A stretch of 64,000 nucleotides of DNA. It comes from an uncultured Bacilli bacterium (GTDB taxonomy: Bacteria > Bacillota_I > Bacilli_A > RF39 > UBA660). Of the stretch, positions 32,887-40,385 are shown piece after piece. How positions within the stretch are numbered: position 1 is the first letter of the stretch; the number at the start of each line of letters is the position of its first letter. The notes under the pieces are model-generated. The model did not search any database, was not told where the DNA came from, and saw only the letters and a program-made list of their open reading frames with translations. A program made the position numbers and the translations under genes. The stretch covers positions 1-64,000 of the forward strand of contig CALVYD010000004.1 of assembly GCA_944371995.1 (NCBI GenBank), written 5' to 3'.

Positions 32887-33456
32887 ATGAAAAAAAATAT
32901 ATATAATACTTTGGGATTGACGAATGAGCCTATTAATCAGATGGTTGATATTTTAGATAAAATGGATTTAACTTCTGAAGAAATTGCTGAACGTATTGGA
33001 GATATGCGTGAGGTAATAAGAGCACAGATGCATGTTGTAGCATTAGGAAGTGATAATCAGGAATTGGCAGATAAAATTGCTGCTGCTAATAATTTAATAA
33101 AACAAAAAAGAATTGATGCATTTAAGCAATCAGTTGCTGATGGCACTTATCCTGAGTTTTTAGCTAATATGTCATGGACAGAGAAATCATCTTTATCTGT
33201 AGATATGGGATTATTTAGACAAGGATTTTTGAATGAGAAGCCACTAACAAAAGAGGAACAGCAATACTATGATATTATTGAGAATTCTATTGATAAAGAT
33301 ATAGAAAAGAAAGCATTAAGTGCAGGCTTTGATAGTGTAGAAGCTTGGCAGGAGCATAATGCAAAGCAATGTAGAAATAAAGAATCGTCATTTCAATTAC
33401 ATTTAGCAAAGTCTAGGGATGTATTTCTTAATGGAAAAAGATGTAGGAAAAGATAA
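32887..33456 (+). CDS. Unknown helical protein
   Basis: The 189-residue soluble protein is predicted mostly helical, with a short basic tail (HLAKSRDVFLNGKRCRKR). No motif or family is recognised. A GGTATAAT -10-like sequence lies about 25 bp upstream, and AGGGGATG forms the ribosome site. Its transcript ends at a hairpin that overlaps the stop codon. It stands between the ankyrin-like gene and miaB on its own transcript. Confidence 0.65.
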   Translation: MKKNIYNTLGLTNEPINQMVDILDKMDLTSEEIAERIGDMREVIRAQMHVVALGSDNQELADKIAAANNLIKQKRIDAFKQSVADGTYPEFLANMSWTEKSSLSVDMGLFRQGFLNEKPLTKEEQQYYDIIENSIDKDIEKKALSAGFDSVEAWQEHNAKQCRNKESSFQLHLAKSRDVFLNGKRCRKR

Positions 33457-33466
33457 CATCTTTTTT
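33436..33466 (+). terminator. Terminator overlapping the end of the 32887 gene
   Basis: Nine-bp stem AAAAGATGT/ACATCTTTT (33436-33444 with 33456-33464) and a short T run. Confidence 0.7.
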
Positions 33467-33503
33467 GTTATATAATTATAATCTAAAGATATTTAGGGGA
33501 GAT

Positions 33504-33537
33504 TTAAGTTTACTTAATTCTTATATTTTGGTATAAT
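33504..33537 (+). promoter_or_regulatory. miaB promoter with a palindromic -35 region
   Basis: TTTACT (33509-33514), 17 bp, TATAAT (33532-33537). The inverted repeat TTAAGT-TT-ACTTAA (33504-33517) is identical to that at recX. Confidence 0.65.
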
Positions 33538-33563
33538 CTATGTTGTATTTGAGAGGTGGTTTT

Positions 33564-34979
33564 ATGCATTTACCTGATTATAAAGAAGCTAGGAAAAGAG
33601 ATATTAGACCTTATCATAGGGTAGAGTTTCAATTTGATGATAAAGTAAAAAATAAGTATCAAGGAAAGACTTTTTATTTGAAAACTTATGGTTGTCAAAT
33701 GAATGAGCATGATAGTGAAAATATTGAGGCGTTACTTGAGTTTTTAGGATTTGCTAAAGTGGATGATTATACTGCTGCAGATTTGGTGCTTTTAAATACT
33801 TGCTCTATTCGTGAGAATGCACATAATAAAGCTTTTGGTATGCTTGGTAGACTTAAGCATTTAAAACAAGAGAAAAAAGATTTAATTGTTGGATTGTGTG
33901 GATGTATGGCTCAAGAAGCTAGTGTTGTTGATACAATACTTCAAGATTATCGCTGGGTCAACTTTGTATTTGGTACTCATAATATGTATCAGTTACCTGA
34001 AATTATTGATAAAGCAATTGAAGAGAATAAACAGCAGATTGAGGTTTTCTCTCGTGAGGGTGATTTAGTAGAAGGTGTTCCTGTGCGAAGAGTTAATGAC
34101 TATAAAGCGTATGTTAATATTATTTATGGTTGCAACAAGTTTTGTACATATTGTATTGTTCCTTATACTAGAGGTCGTGAGAGAAGTCGTTTAAAAGAAG
34201 ATGTGTTAAAAGAAGTACAAGAGTTAGTTCGTGATGGTTATAAAGAAGTTACTTTACTTGGTCAAAATGTTAATGCTTATGGTAAAGATATTTATGATGA
34301 TTACACTATGGCTAACTTATTAGAGGATGTTGCTAAAATGGGAATTCCTAGAATTCGTTTTACTACTTCACATCCTTGGGACTTTACAGATGAAATGATA
34401 GATGTGATTGCTAAATATGATAATATTATGCCTAGTGTTCATTTACCTGTACAAAGTGGTTCTAGTCGTATTTTAAAACTTATGGGACGTAGGTATACGA
34501 AAGAAAGTTATTTAGAGCTATTTCATAAGATTAAAAATAAAGTTCCTAGAGTTAGTATTTCTACTGATATTATTGTAGGATTTCCTGGAGAGACGGAAGA
34601 AGACTTTTTAGAAACTTTAGATTTAGTTCGTGAATGTCAGTATGATAATGCGTTTACATTTATTTTTTCCAAAAGAGAAGGAACTCCTGCTTGTAGGTTA
34701 GCAGATCCTGTACCTTTGAAAGAAAAAGAAGAGCGTCTTCAGAGATTAAATGAAGTTGTTAATCATTATTTCTTAGAAAATAATAAGAGGCTTGTCGGAT
34801 GCGAACTTGAAGTTTTAGTAGAAGGTATTTCTGATAAAAAACATATGTATTATGGTTATAGTGATACTAATAAGTTAATTAATTTTTCTAGTGAAAAAGA
34901 ACTTAAGCCAGGTGATATTCTTATGGTAAAGATCGTGGATGCAAAAACATGGAGTTTGGACGGTGAAATGGTTGAATAG
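33564..34979 (+). CDS. miaB: MiaB tRNA methylthiotransferase
   Basis: MiaB adds the 2-methylthio group to i6A37 of tRNAs reading U-starting codons. It uses two 4Fe-4S clusters and SAM. The 471 residues show the N-terminal UPF0004 cysteines (TYGCQMN, LLNTCSIRENA, GLCGCMAQ). The radical SAM motif CNKFCTYC has C190, C194 and C197, and IVPYTRGRERSR follows. The C-terminal TRAM domain starts near residue 400. I chose the ATG at 33564, with GAGAGGTGG upstream. As in B. subtilis it is followed by ricA (ymcA) and cotE. Confidence 0.95.
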   Translation: MHLPDYKEARKRDIRPYHRVEFQFDDKVKNKYQGKTFYLKTYGCQMNEHDSENIEALLEFLGFAKVDDYTAADLVLLNTCSIRENAHNKAFGMLGRLKHLKQEKKDLIVGLCGCMAQEASVVDTILQDYRWVNFVFGTHNMYQLPEIIDKAIEENKQQIEVFSREGDLVEGVPVRRVNDYKAYVNIIYGCNKFCTYCIVPYTRGRERSRLKEDVLKEVQELVRDGYKEVTLLGQNVNAYGKDIYDDYTMANLLEDVAKMGIPRIRFTTSHPWDFTDEMIDVIAKYDNIMPSVHLPVQSGSSRILKLMGRRYTKESYLELFHKIKNKVPRVSISTDIIVGFPGETEEDFLETLDLVRECQYDNAFTFIFSKREGTPACRLADPVPLKEKEERLQRLNEVVNHYFLENNKRLVGCELEVLVEGISDKKHMYYGYSDTNKLINFSSEKELKPGDILMVKIVDAKTWSLDGEMVE

Positions 34980-35289
34980 GGCACTAGATGAAGTTGTTTC
35001 TGTTATTACTTCTAGCAGAGATTACCATATTTGTATAGAATTACAGGAGAAGATGAAGAAAAATCAAAATTTGATGGACTTAATAGATAAGTTAAAAGAT
35101 GCCCAGAAAAGATATGTAAAAAGTAATTATGATAAAAGTATTAAGGATGAATTGGATTTGTTAGAAGAGAAGCTTCAACAAGTACCAATCTATGTATCTT
35201 ATATGGCACACTTAGAAAAAGTAAATGATATGCTTTCTTATGTAGAAGATGACTTAAATCAGTATTTTTATCAATTATTAAATTCTTAG
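34963..35289 (+). CDS. ricA: RicA/YmcA-family protein
   Basis: YmcA (RicA), with YlbF and YaaT, forms a complex that promotes RNase Y processing and phosphorelay activation of Spo0A in B. subtilis (established). The roughly 108-residue helical protein here has VSVITSSRDYHICIELQEKMKKNQNLMDLIDKLKDAQKRYVKSN, the YlbF/YmcA pattern of short helices. The call also rests on synteny between miaB and cotE. The start is uncertain: GTG at 34963 (GGAG 8 nt before) or TTG at 34972 (GGTG before). Both overlap the end of miaB. The Cys-rich tail of B. subtilis YmcA is absent. Confidence 0.75.
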   Translation: MKWLNRALDEVVSVITSSRDYHICIELQEKMKKNQNLMDLIDKLKDAQKRYVKSNYDKSIKDELDLLEEKLQQVPIYVSYMAHLEKVNDMLSYVEDDLNQYFYQLLNS

Positions 35290-35292
35290 TAG

Positions 35293-35333
35293 AGAACTAT
35301 AATGAAATAGATATTTCGTTTAGTTCTTTTTCT
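35293..35333 (+). terminator. Terminator after ricA
   Basis: Stem AGAACTA/TAGTTCT (35293-35299 with 35321-35327), an inner stem of GAAATA/TATTTC type, then TTTTTC. Confidence 0.75.
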
Positions 35334-35433
35334 TTGGAAAAAGTGTGTTGCTGATTTTCTTTATATATCAACAAAAATTATAAAGTTTAAATTAGACATC
35401 GACGTATATTTTGAAAGAAACAGTATAAATTTC

Positions 35434-35462
35434 TTGATTTTTTTCTTTTCAAATGGTATAAG
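35434..35462 (+). promoter_or_regulatory. Promoter of the CRISPR-like array
   Basis: TTGATT (35434-35439), 17 bp, TATAAG (35457-35462), with an upstream TGG giving an extended -10. Transcription is predicted at 35469-35470, the first base of repeat 1. Confidence 0.6.
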
Positions 35463-35469
35463 ATAAGTA

Positions 35470-35709
35470 GTTCTACATTACCTATGAAGGCTTTGAAACT
35501 CAACTGTTTCTTCAACTTCTTCTACATCAATTATATTGTGTTCTACATTACCTATTGAGGATTTTAAGCTCTTTAATGAATGCATTTTCTGCAACATATA
35601 ATTTTGTTCTACCTTACCTATTAAGGCTTTGAATCTCCATTAAAGCTATAATCCATTCCGTCAAGTCCGTTGATAACTAGTTCTACCTTACCTATTAAGG
35701 AATTTGTTT
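35470..35709 (+). CRISPR. Degenerate four-unit CRISPR-like array without cas genes
   Basis: Four copies of a 30-bp unit start at 35470, 35540, 35606 and 35680. All begin GTTCTAC-TTACCTAT, and copy 1 ends in TTTGAAAC, as in type I-B/III repeats. Copies 3 and 4 contain the hairpin CCTTA-CCTAT-TAAGG. The copies differ from each other at several positions, mainly in the last ten bases. The intervening segments (40, 36 and 44 bp) are unrelated to each other. A promoter ends just before copy 1 and a terminator follows copy 4. No cas gene lies in the window. It is either a decaying orphan array or an RNA gene built from repeats. Confidence 0.65.
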
Positions 35710-35719
35710 CAAAATAAAA

Positions 35720-35752
35720 GTCAAGGAGTAGTTGCTGTCCTTGATTTTTTTG
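35720..35752 (+). terminator. Terminator after the CRISPR-like array
   Basis: Seven-bp stem TCAAGGA/TCCTTGA (35721-35727 with 35738-35744), a ten-base loop, then a T run. With the promoter at 35434-35462 it defines an RNA of about 280 nt. Confidence 0.85.
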
Positions 35753-35785
35753 TTGCTATTTTTGGTCAAATATATTAGTTTGCTG

Positions 35786-35794
35786 CATATATTA
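35786..35794 (+). promoter_or_regulatory. Sporulation-type -10 element before cotE
   Basis: CATATATTA fits CATANNNTA. GTCAAAT lies 14 bp upstream (35765-35771) and is a weak match to a sigma-E -35. In B. subtilis cotE is transcribed by sigma-E and sigma-K (established), so this is the best supported of the spore-type elements here. Confidence 0.55.
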
Positions 35795-35811
35795 AGTTAG
35801 GAGGGGTAGTT

Positions 35812-36342
35812 ATGTCTAGTTATAAAGAAATTGTTACAAAAGCAGTTATAGGAAAAGGTAAAAAACTTTTTACTACGGATAATACCATTAAAGTTAGTAA
35901 TTTGCCTTCTACTATTTTGGGATGCTGGGTAATTAACCATAATTTTCAAGGTCAAAAAAATGGTGATCAAATTACTATTACTGGTAGTTATGATGTTAAT
36001 ATATGGTATTCTTATGATCGTGATACGAAGACTGATGTTGTAAAAGAGACAAATCGTTATCAGGAAGTTGTTCGTATGAGAAGCAGGGATGATAGCAGTG
36101 ATAATGAAGAAATTATTGTTCGTAGTTTAAAGCAGCCTACATGTTCTAACATTACTATTGATGGTAATGACATTCATTATACAATTGAAAAAGAACTTGG
36201 TATCGAGTTAGTTGGTGATGTTAAAGTAAAAATAGAGGCTGACGAAGAGGAAGACCCTTGGGATGAAATTGTTGACGAGTCTCAAGATAATACTGTAACT
36301 GATGATATTGATGAAGATTTTATACAAGATAATACCATTTAA
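35812..36342 (+). CDS. cotE: Outer spore coat morphogenetic protein CotE
   Basis: CotE directs assembly of the outer spore coat in Bacilli. The 176 residues match it from end to end: MSSYKEIVTKAVIGKGKK at the start, PSTILGCWVINHNF, GSYDVNIWYSYDRDTKTDVVKE and LKQPTCSNITIDGN. An acidic C-terminal tail completes it. AGGAGGGG precedes the ATG. Synteny miaB-ricA-cotE is the same as in B. subtilis except for the repeat array in front. CotE is largely limited to Bacilli-type spore formers, which helps place the organism. Confidence 0.93.
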   Translation: MSSYKEIVTKAVIGKGKKLFTTDNTIKVSNLPSTILGCWVINHNFQGQKNGDQITITGSYDVNIWYSYDRDTKTDVVKETNRYQEVVRMRSRDDSSDNEEIIVRSLKQPTCSNITIDGNDIHYTIEKELGIELVGDVKVKIEADEEEDPWDEIVDESQDNTVTDDIDEDFIQDNTI

Positions 36343-36350
36343 TGTCTTTG

Positions 36351-36377
36351 ATAGCACTTATGAGTGCTATTTTTTTT
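36351..36377 (+). terminator. Terminator after cotE
   Basis: Eight-bp perfect stem ATAGCACT/AGTGCTAT (36351-36358 with 36363-36370), loop TATG, then TTTTTTT. Confidence 0.92.
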
Positions 36378-36411
36378 AGTATGTGTTATCCTTTTAGTAA
36401 GGAGTGTTGTT

Positions 36412-36897
36412 ATGGGAAATAAAAAATATATATTTATTACTATTGGTATTGTTTTGGGAGTTTTTGCTTTTCTATTTTGGATATTTTTTGTGGTTATTTC
36501 TTCTCGTAGACCTAATTATACTTTTTCTCTTTCTAATGCCGGTACTGATTGTAGTAAACGGGAGTATTCTCTTTATTATGAAAAGAATGATGTTAAGTAC
36601 TATAGTGCTTGTTATGATAAGGTGAATGTTATAGAGGAGAAGTTTTTATTTAAAAAGACGGATGATATTAAAAAATATATTGATAATGGTCAGTTACTTT
36701 CTATTTTACAGAAGTTTGATATGGATAAATGGAAATATAGTGAAGGAGTACAAACAGATTATTACGTTTTAGATTCTTCAAAAAACTTAATTATTACTAG
36801 GTGTAGTACTGAAACTCGGGATACTTATTATTTTCATCGTGGTACTGATGGCTATTTTTGTCAGTATTTTGTGGATTTTAATATTCGGCAAGAATAG
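36412..36897 (+). CDS. Unknown protein with N-terminal membrane anchor
   Basis: The 161-residue protein has one N-terminal helix (about 7-28) and a soluble extracytoplasmic part with four or five cysteines (TDCSKREYSLYYE, YSACYDK, TRCSTETRD, YFCQYF) that could form disulfides. No lipobox is present. AGGAGTG precedes the ATG at 36412; the frame can be extended to 36364, but that part is terminator DNA. No family is recognised. It lies between cotE and rpsP on its own transcript. Confidence 0.65.
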   Translation: MGNKKYIFITIGIVLGVFAFLFWIFFVVISSRRPNYTFSLSNAGTDCSKREYSLYYEKNDVKYYSACYDKVNVIEEKFLFKKTDDIKKYIDNGQLLSILQKFDMDKWKYSEGVQTDYYVLDSSKNLIITRCSTETRDTYYFHRGTDGYFCQYFVDFNIRQE

Positions 36898-36913
36898 TGT
36901 TATCAAAAAAAGG

Positions 36914-36942
36914 TTGACAGATAGCTTTTTTTTTATTATACT
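36914..36942 (+). promoter_or_regulatory. Consensus promoter of rpsP-khpA
   Basis: Perfect TTGACA (36914-36919), 17 bp, TATACT (36937-36942). It is one of the two perfect TTGACA boxes I noted in the window, as expected for a ribosomal protein gene. Confidence 0.8.
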
Positions 36943-36972
36943 ATATTTGCATTTAAGAAATGGAGGGATATT

Positions 36973-37248
36973 ATGGCAGTTAAAATTAGATTAACAAGAA
37001 TGGGTGCTAAAAAGAAACCTACTTATAGAATTGTTGCAACTGACTCTAGACGTCCTAGAGATGGTCAATATATTGAATTAATTGGTACTTATGCACCTGT
37101 TGGAGAATGTAAGGTTAATATCAATGAAGAAGTAGCTTTAAAATGGTTAAATAATGGAGCTATTCCTACAGATACAGTTAAGAGTTTATTTACTAAAGCT
37201 GGTATTATGAAAAAGTTTACTGAATCTAAAGAAAAGAAGGATAAATAA
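36973..37248 (+). CDS. rpsP: 30S ribosomal protein S16
   Basis: S16 stabilises the 5' domain of 16S rRNA. The 91 residues match the family from the start ([40 protein letters not shown]) through [35 protein letters not shown] lies before the ATG. Together with khpA it forms the first part of the classical rpsP-khpA-rimM-trmD-rplS operon, but rimM, trmD and rplS are absent here. Confidence 0.97.
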   Translation: MAVKIRLTRMGAKKKPTYRIVATDSRRPRDGQYIELIGTYAPVGECKVNINEEVALKWLNNGAIPTDTVKSLFTKAGIMKKFTESKEKKDK

Positions 37249-37250
37249 TT

Positions 37251-37499
37251 ATGGATTTAGTTCAGCTAACTGAGGAGATTGTTAAATCATTAGTAGTAGA
37301 TCAAGATGCTGTTAGTGTGAAAGAGTTTCCTACAGAAGAAGATAATGTTATCTTGATACAAGTAATTGTTGCGGAAGCTGATATGGGAAGAGTTATTGGT
37401 AAAGGTGGAAGATGTGCTAATGCTATTCGTACTTTGGTTCAAGCAAGTAGTGCTTTAAAAGATAACAGGTATGTTAAAATTGATATTGATAAGTTTTGA
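37251..37499 (+). CDS. khpA: KhpA, KH-domain RNA-binding protein
   Basis: KhpA (YlqC) binds RNA together with KhpB and affects cell division and elongation in several Bacillota. The 82 residues include a complete KH domain with the signature GRVIGKGGRCANAIRTLVQA (G-x-x-G loop GKGG). It starts 2 bp after the rpsP stop. The gene ends at a terminator that overlaps its stop, so the usual downstream rimM-trmD genes have been moved elsewhere. Confidence 0.93.
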   Translation: MDLVQLTEEIVKSLVVDQDAVSVKEFPTEEDNVILIQVIVAEADMGRVIGKGGRCANAIRTLVQASSALKDNRYVKIDIDKF

Positions 37500-37523
37500 G
37501 AAAGCAATTTTGCTTTCTTTTTC
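37499..37523 (+). terminator. Terminator after khpA
   Basis: Eight-bp stem AGAAAGCA/TGCTTTCT (37499-37506 with 37511-37518), loop ATTT, then T residues. Confidence 0.88.
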
Positions 37524-37562
37524 TTTTGTCTTGTTATATAATATTTTTGAGGTAGAAGAATA

Positions 37563-38273
37563 ATGATGAATGATTTAGTGATTCCTAACCATATAGGTAT
37601 TATTATGGATGGGAATGGTCGCTGGGCCAAAATGCGTGGACTTCCGCGTAGTGCAGGGCATAGAGAAGGTGCTAATACATTAAAAAAACTTTGCCTTTAT
37701 GCTGAGAGTATTGGTTTAAAATACTTATCTGTTTATGCGTTTTCCACAGAAAATTTTAAACGTAATAAAATAGAAGTTGATTTTTTAATGAACTTATTTG
37801 TTGATATGTTTAAAAAAGAGTTTCAAGAAATTATGGATCGTCAGGTAAAGGTTGTTTTTTCTGGGCGTAGGGATCCACTTCCTAAAAAAGTGTTAGAAGC
37901 TATGGATGAACTTACTTTCAAGACCAAGGATAATACTCGTACAGTACTTAATGTCTGTTTAAATTATGGTGGTCAGTTTGAGGTTTTGGATATGACCAAA
38001 AAAATTGTGCAACAAGTTCAGAATGGTAGTCTTAATGTGGATGATATTAATTTAGATACGATATCTGCTAATCTGTATCAAGATTTACCACCGCTTGATT
38101 TGGTAATTCGTACGAGTGGAGAGTTACGTCTTAGTAATTTTATGTTATATCAAGCAAGCTATGCAGAATTTTATTTTCCAAAGATTCTGTTTCCTGATTT
38201 TTTAGAGAATGAATTTATGGAAGCAATCGTAGAATTTAATAAAAGAACTAGAAAGTTTGGAGGGAATGTATGA
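37563..38273 (+). CDS. uppS: Undecaprenyl diphosphate synthase
   Basis: It condenses isopentenyl diphosphates into the C55 carrier used for cell wall synthesis. The 236 residues carry the cis-prenyltransferase blocks: HIGIIMDGNGRWAKMRGLPRSAGHREGA, with the catalytic aspartate in MDGNGRWA, YLSVYAFSTENFKR, and RTSGELRLSNFMLYQASYAEFYF. The start is the ATG at 37563 or the adjacent one at 37566, behind GAGGTAG. It overlaps cdsA by 4 bp. Confidence 0.96.
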   Translation: MMNDLVIPNHIGIIMDGNGRWAKMRGLPRSAGHREGANTLKKLCLYAESIGLKYLSVYAFSTENFKRNKIEVDFLMNLFVDMFKKEFQEIMDRQVKVVFSGRRDPLPKKVLEAMDELTFKTKDNTRTVLNVCLNYGGQFEVLDMTKKIVQQVQNGSLNVDDINLDTISANLYQDLPPLDLVIRTSGELRLSNFMLYQASYAEFYFPKILFPDFLENEFMEAIVEFNKRTRKFGGNV

Positions 38274-39070
38274 AAAAACGTGTACTTAGTGCTATTGTTA
38301 TGATATTGATTTTTGTTCCATTATTAATTATTGGAGGTAAGGCATTTGCTATTTTTATGACTATACTTGCTGCTTTAGGATTATATGAATTAATTCATAT
38401 TCGAGAAAGTAAAAAAGAGTTTCCATTCTTAATGAAGATTTTTGCTTATGTTATGGTAGTATTCTTTTCATTATCTCATTTTAACTCAATTACTTTTAGT
38501 TATACTATGGATTACCGAGTAGTGGCTTTTATGATTTTTGCCTTTTTATCACCTATGGTATTTATTCATGATTTTAAAAAATATAATTTAAATGATGCTT
38601 TATTTTTGATAGGATCAGTATTATTTATTGGTTTAAGTTTTAATTTATTTATTATTTGTCGTAATTATGATATTACTTATCTTATTTATTTATTACTTAT
38701 TACAACACTTACCGATACTTTTGCTTTGTTTACTGGTATGTTAATTGGTAGGCATAAATTGTGTCCTGTTGTTTCTCCTAAAAAGACTGTTGAAGGACTT
38801 ATTGGTGGAACATTTGTTGGTACATTTGCTGCTACTGCCTTTTATGTTACGGTAATAGATCCGTCTATGTCTTTGGCATTTATTGTGATTATTACTATTA
38901 TCTTATCTTTATTGGGACAATTAGGAGATTTAGTATTTTCTTCTATAAAAAGATATTATGATAAGAAAGATTTTTCTAATTTGATTCCAGAACATGGAGG
39001 AATATTAGATAGATTTGATAGTTTAATATTTGTTGTTTTAGCATTTATTATTTTTTCTAGTGTATTATAA
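38270..39070 (+). CDS. cdsA: Phosphatidate cytidylyltransferase
   Basis: CdsA makes CDP-diacylglycerol from phosphatidic acid and CTP for phospholipid synthesis. The 266-residue polytopic protein ends with the CDP signature: VSPKKTVEGLIGGTF, LGQLGDLVFSSIKRYYDKKDFSNLIPEHGGILDRFDSLIF. Start and stop overlap its neighbour (ATGA). In most Bacilli dxr follows, but here rseP does. Confidence 0.96.
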   Translation: MKKRVLSAIVMILIFVPLLIIGGKAFAIFMTILAALGLYELIHIRESKKEFPFLMKIFAYVMVVFFSLSHFNSITFSYTMDYRVVAFMIFAFLSPMVFIHDFKKYNLNDALFLIGSVLFIGLSFNLFIICRNYDITYLIYLLLITTLTDTFALFTGMLIGRHKLCPVVSPKKTVEGLIGGTFVGTFAATAFYVTVIDPSMSLAFIVIITIILSLLGQLGDLVFSSIKRYYDKKDFSNLIPEHGGILDRFDSLIFVVLAFIIFSSVL

Positions 39071-39081
39071 AGGAGGCAACC

Positions 39082-40134
39082 ATGGGATTTCTTATTAATT
39101 TAATCTTATTTATATTAATATTAGGAAGTATTGTTTTTGTACATGAGTTTGGTCATTTTATGATGGCTAAACTTACTGGCGTTTATGTATATGAATTTGC
39201 GATAGGTATGGGACCAAAGTTATGGAGTAAAAAGGGAAAAGAGACTGAGTATACTTTACGAGCTATTCCTATTGGCGGATTCTGTATGATGGCAGGAGAA
39301 GATTTAGAGGATGATGACTTAAAAAAAGTTCCTAAAAATAAAAGATTACAATCTAAAAAGCCTTGGCAACGTTTTTTAATTATGTTTTTTGGAGCTGGTA
39401 ATAATTTTATTTTTGCGGTTTTATTACTTTTTCTTATTGGTCTTATCTGGGGAGGTTCTTCTATGGAACCTGTTGTTACTTCTGTTCTTAAGAATTCAGC
39501 AGCAGCTAATTCTGGAATTGAAGCAGGAGATAGAATTTTAGAAATTAATGGTCATTCTATTTCTACAACTGATGATATTAGTTTATATCTTGCTGTTGCT
39601 AATCCAGAGGAAGCTAGCGATATTAAAGTAGAAAAAGAAAATGATAGTATAAAAACATATTCTGTACAACCAAAAAAGAAGAAAGTAGATGGACAGACTA
39701 CTTATCAATATGGTATTGGTATGGAGCAAGAAGTAGAACATGGATTATTAGCTGCTATTCAGTTTACTTATAAGAAGACTATTTCTATTTTTAAACAAAT
39801 GGCTGTTACTGTTGGTTATTTGTTTACTGGTGGTATTAATATTTCTCAACTTAGTGGGCCAGTTGGAATTTTCTCTATTGTAGGGAATCAAAGTTCTGCT
39901 GGAATTATGAATATCATTTATTTAGTAGCATTTTTAAGTATTAACGTTGGATTTATTAATTTACTTCCTTTACCAGCATTTGACGGAGGACATATTCTAT
40001 TTATTATTATTGAAAAAATTAAAGGTTCTCCAGTTAATCCTGAGACAGAAAATAAGATTCATACGATAGGGTTGTTTTTATTAATGCTTTTAATGGTAGT
40101 TATTACATTTAATGATATTTTAAGATTATTTTGA
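39082..40134 (+). CDS. rseP: Site-2 intramembrane metalloprotease RseP/RasP
   Basis: This membrane zinc protease cuts anti-sigma factors and leftover signal peptides. The 350 residues have the zinc motif HEFGH in the first helix (about residues 20-24), a PDZ domain (about 125-205, with NSGIEAGDRILEINGHSI), LSGPVGIFSIVG, and the second active motif NLLPLPAFDGGH. All catalytic parts are present. AAAGGAGG lies before the ATG. It ends the uppS-cdsA-rseP operon. Confidence 0.95.
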   Translation: MGFLINLILFILILGSIVFVHEFGHFMMAKLTGVYVYEFAIGMGPKLWSKKGKETEYTLRAIPIGGFCMMAGEDLEDDDLKKVPKNKRLQSKKPWQRFLIMFFGAGNNFIFAVLLLFLIGLIWGGSSMEPVVTSVLKNSAAANSGIEAGDRILEINGHSISTTDDISLYLAVANPEEASDIKVEKENDSIKTYSVQPKKKKVDGQTTYQYGIGMEQEVEHGLLAAIQFTYKKTISIFKQMAVTVGYLFTGGINISQLSGPVGIFSIVGNQSSAGIMNIIYLVAFLSINVGFINLLPLPAFDGGHILFIIIEKIKGSPVNPETENKIHTIGLFLLMLLMVVITFNDILRLF

Positions 40135-40151
40135 TTTTGGTAGGTGATTCT

Positions 40152-40331
40152 ATGAATCCTATAATTCTTCTTATTTGTATTTTGGTTGTCTCTTTTGTTA
40201 CTTTTTTCATTGCTTATTCAGGGGAGAAAAGACAAATACAGCTAGACAAGAAAAAAAAGAAGTCTTATACAGATGATCCTTCAATTTTGTTTGATGAGTA
40301 TTCTCAAGATGAAGATATAGAAATTATATAG
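40152..40331 (+). CDS. Small single-span membrane protein
   Basis: The 59-residue protein has one N-terminal helix (about 4-24) followed by a basic segment (KKKKKS) and an acidic end (DEYSQDEDIEII). TAGGTG lies 7 nt before the ATG at 40152. A longer frame from 40131 overlaps rseP and lacks a site. It is probably the last gene of the rseP operon. It resembles no family I can name. Confidence 0.6.
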   Translation: MNPIILLICILVVSFVTFFIAYSGEKRQIQLDKKKKKSYTDDPSILFDEYSQDEDIEII

Positions 40332-40356
40332 GTCATGAAGGTGACCTTTTAATTTT
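40331..40356 (+). terminator. Weak terminator before priA
   Basis: Hairpin GGTCA/TGACC around TGAAGG, followed by TTTT-AATTTT. The priA -10 (TATAAT, about 40362-40367) follows directly. Confidence 0.5.
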
Positions 40357-40385
40357 GTGCTATAATAAAAGAGGGAGGTAGGCAG

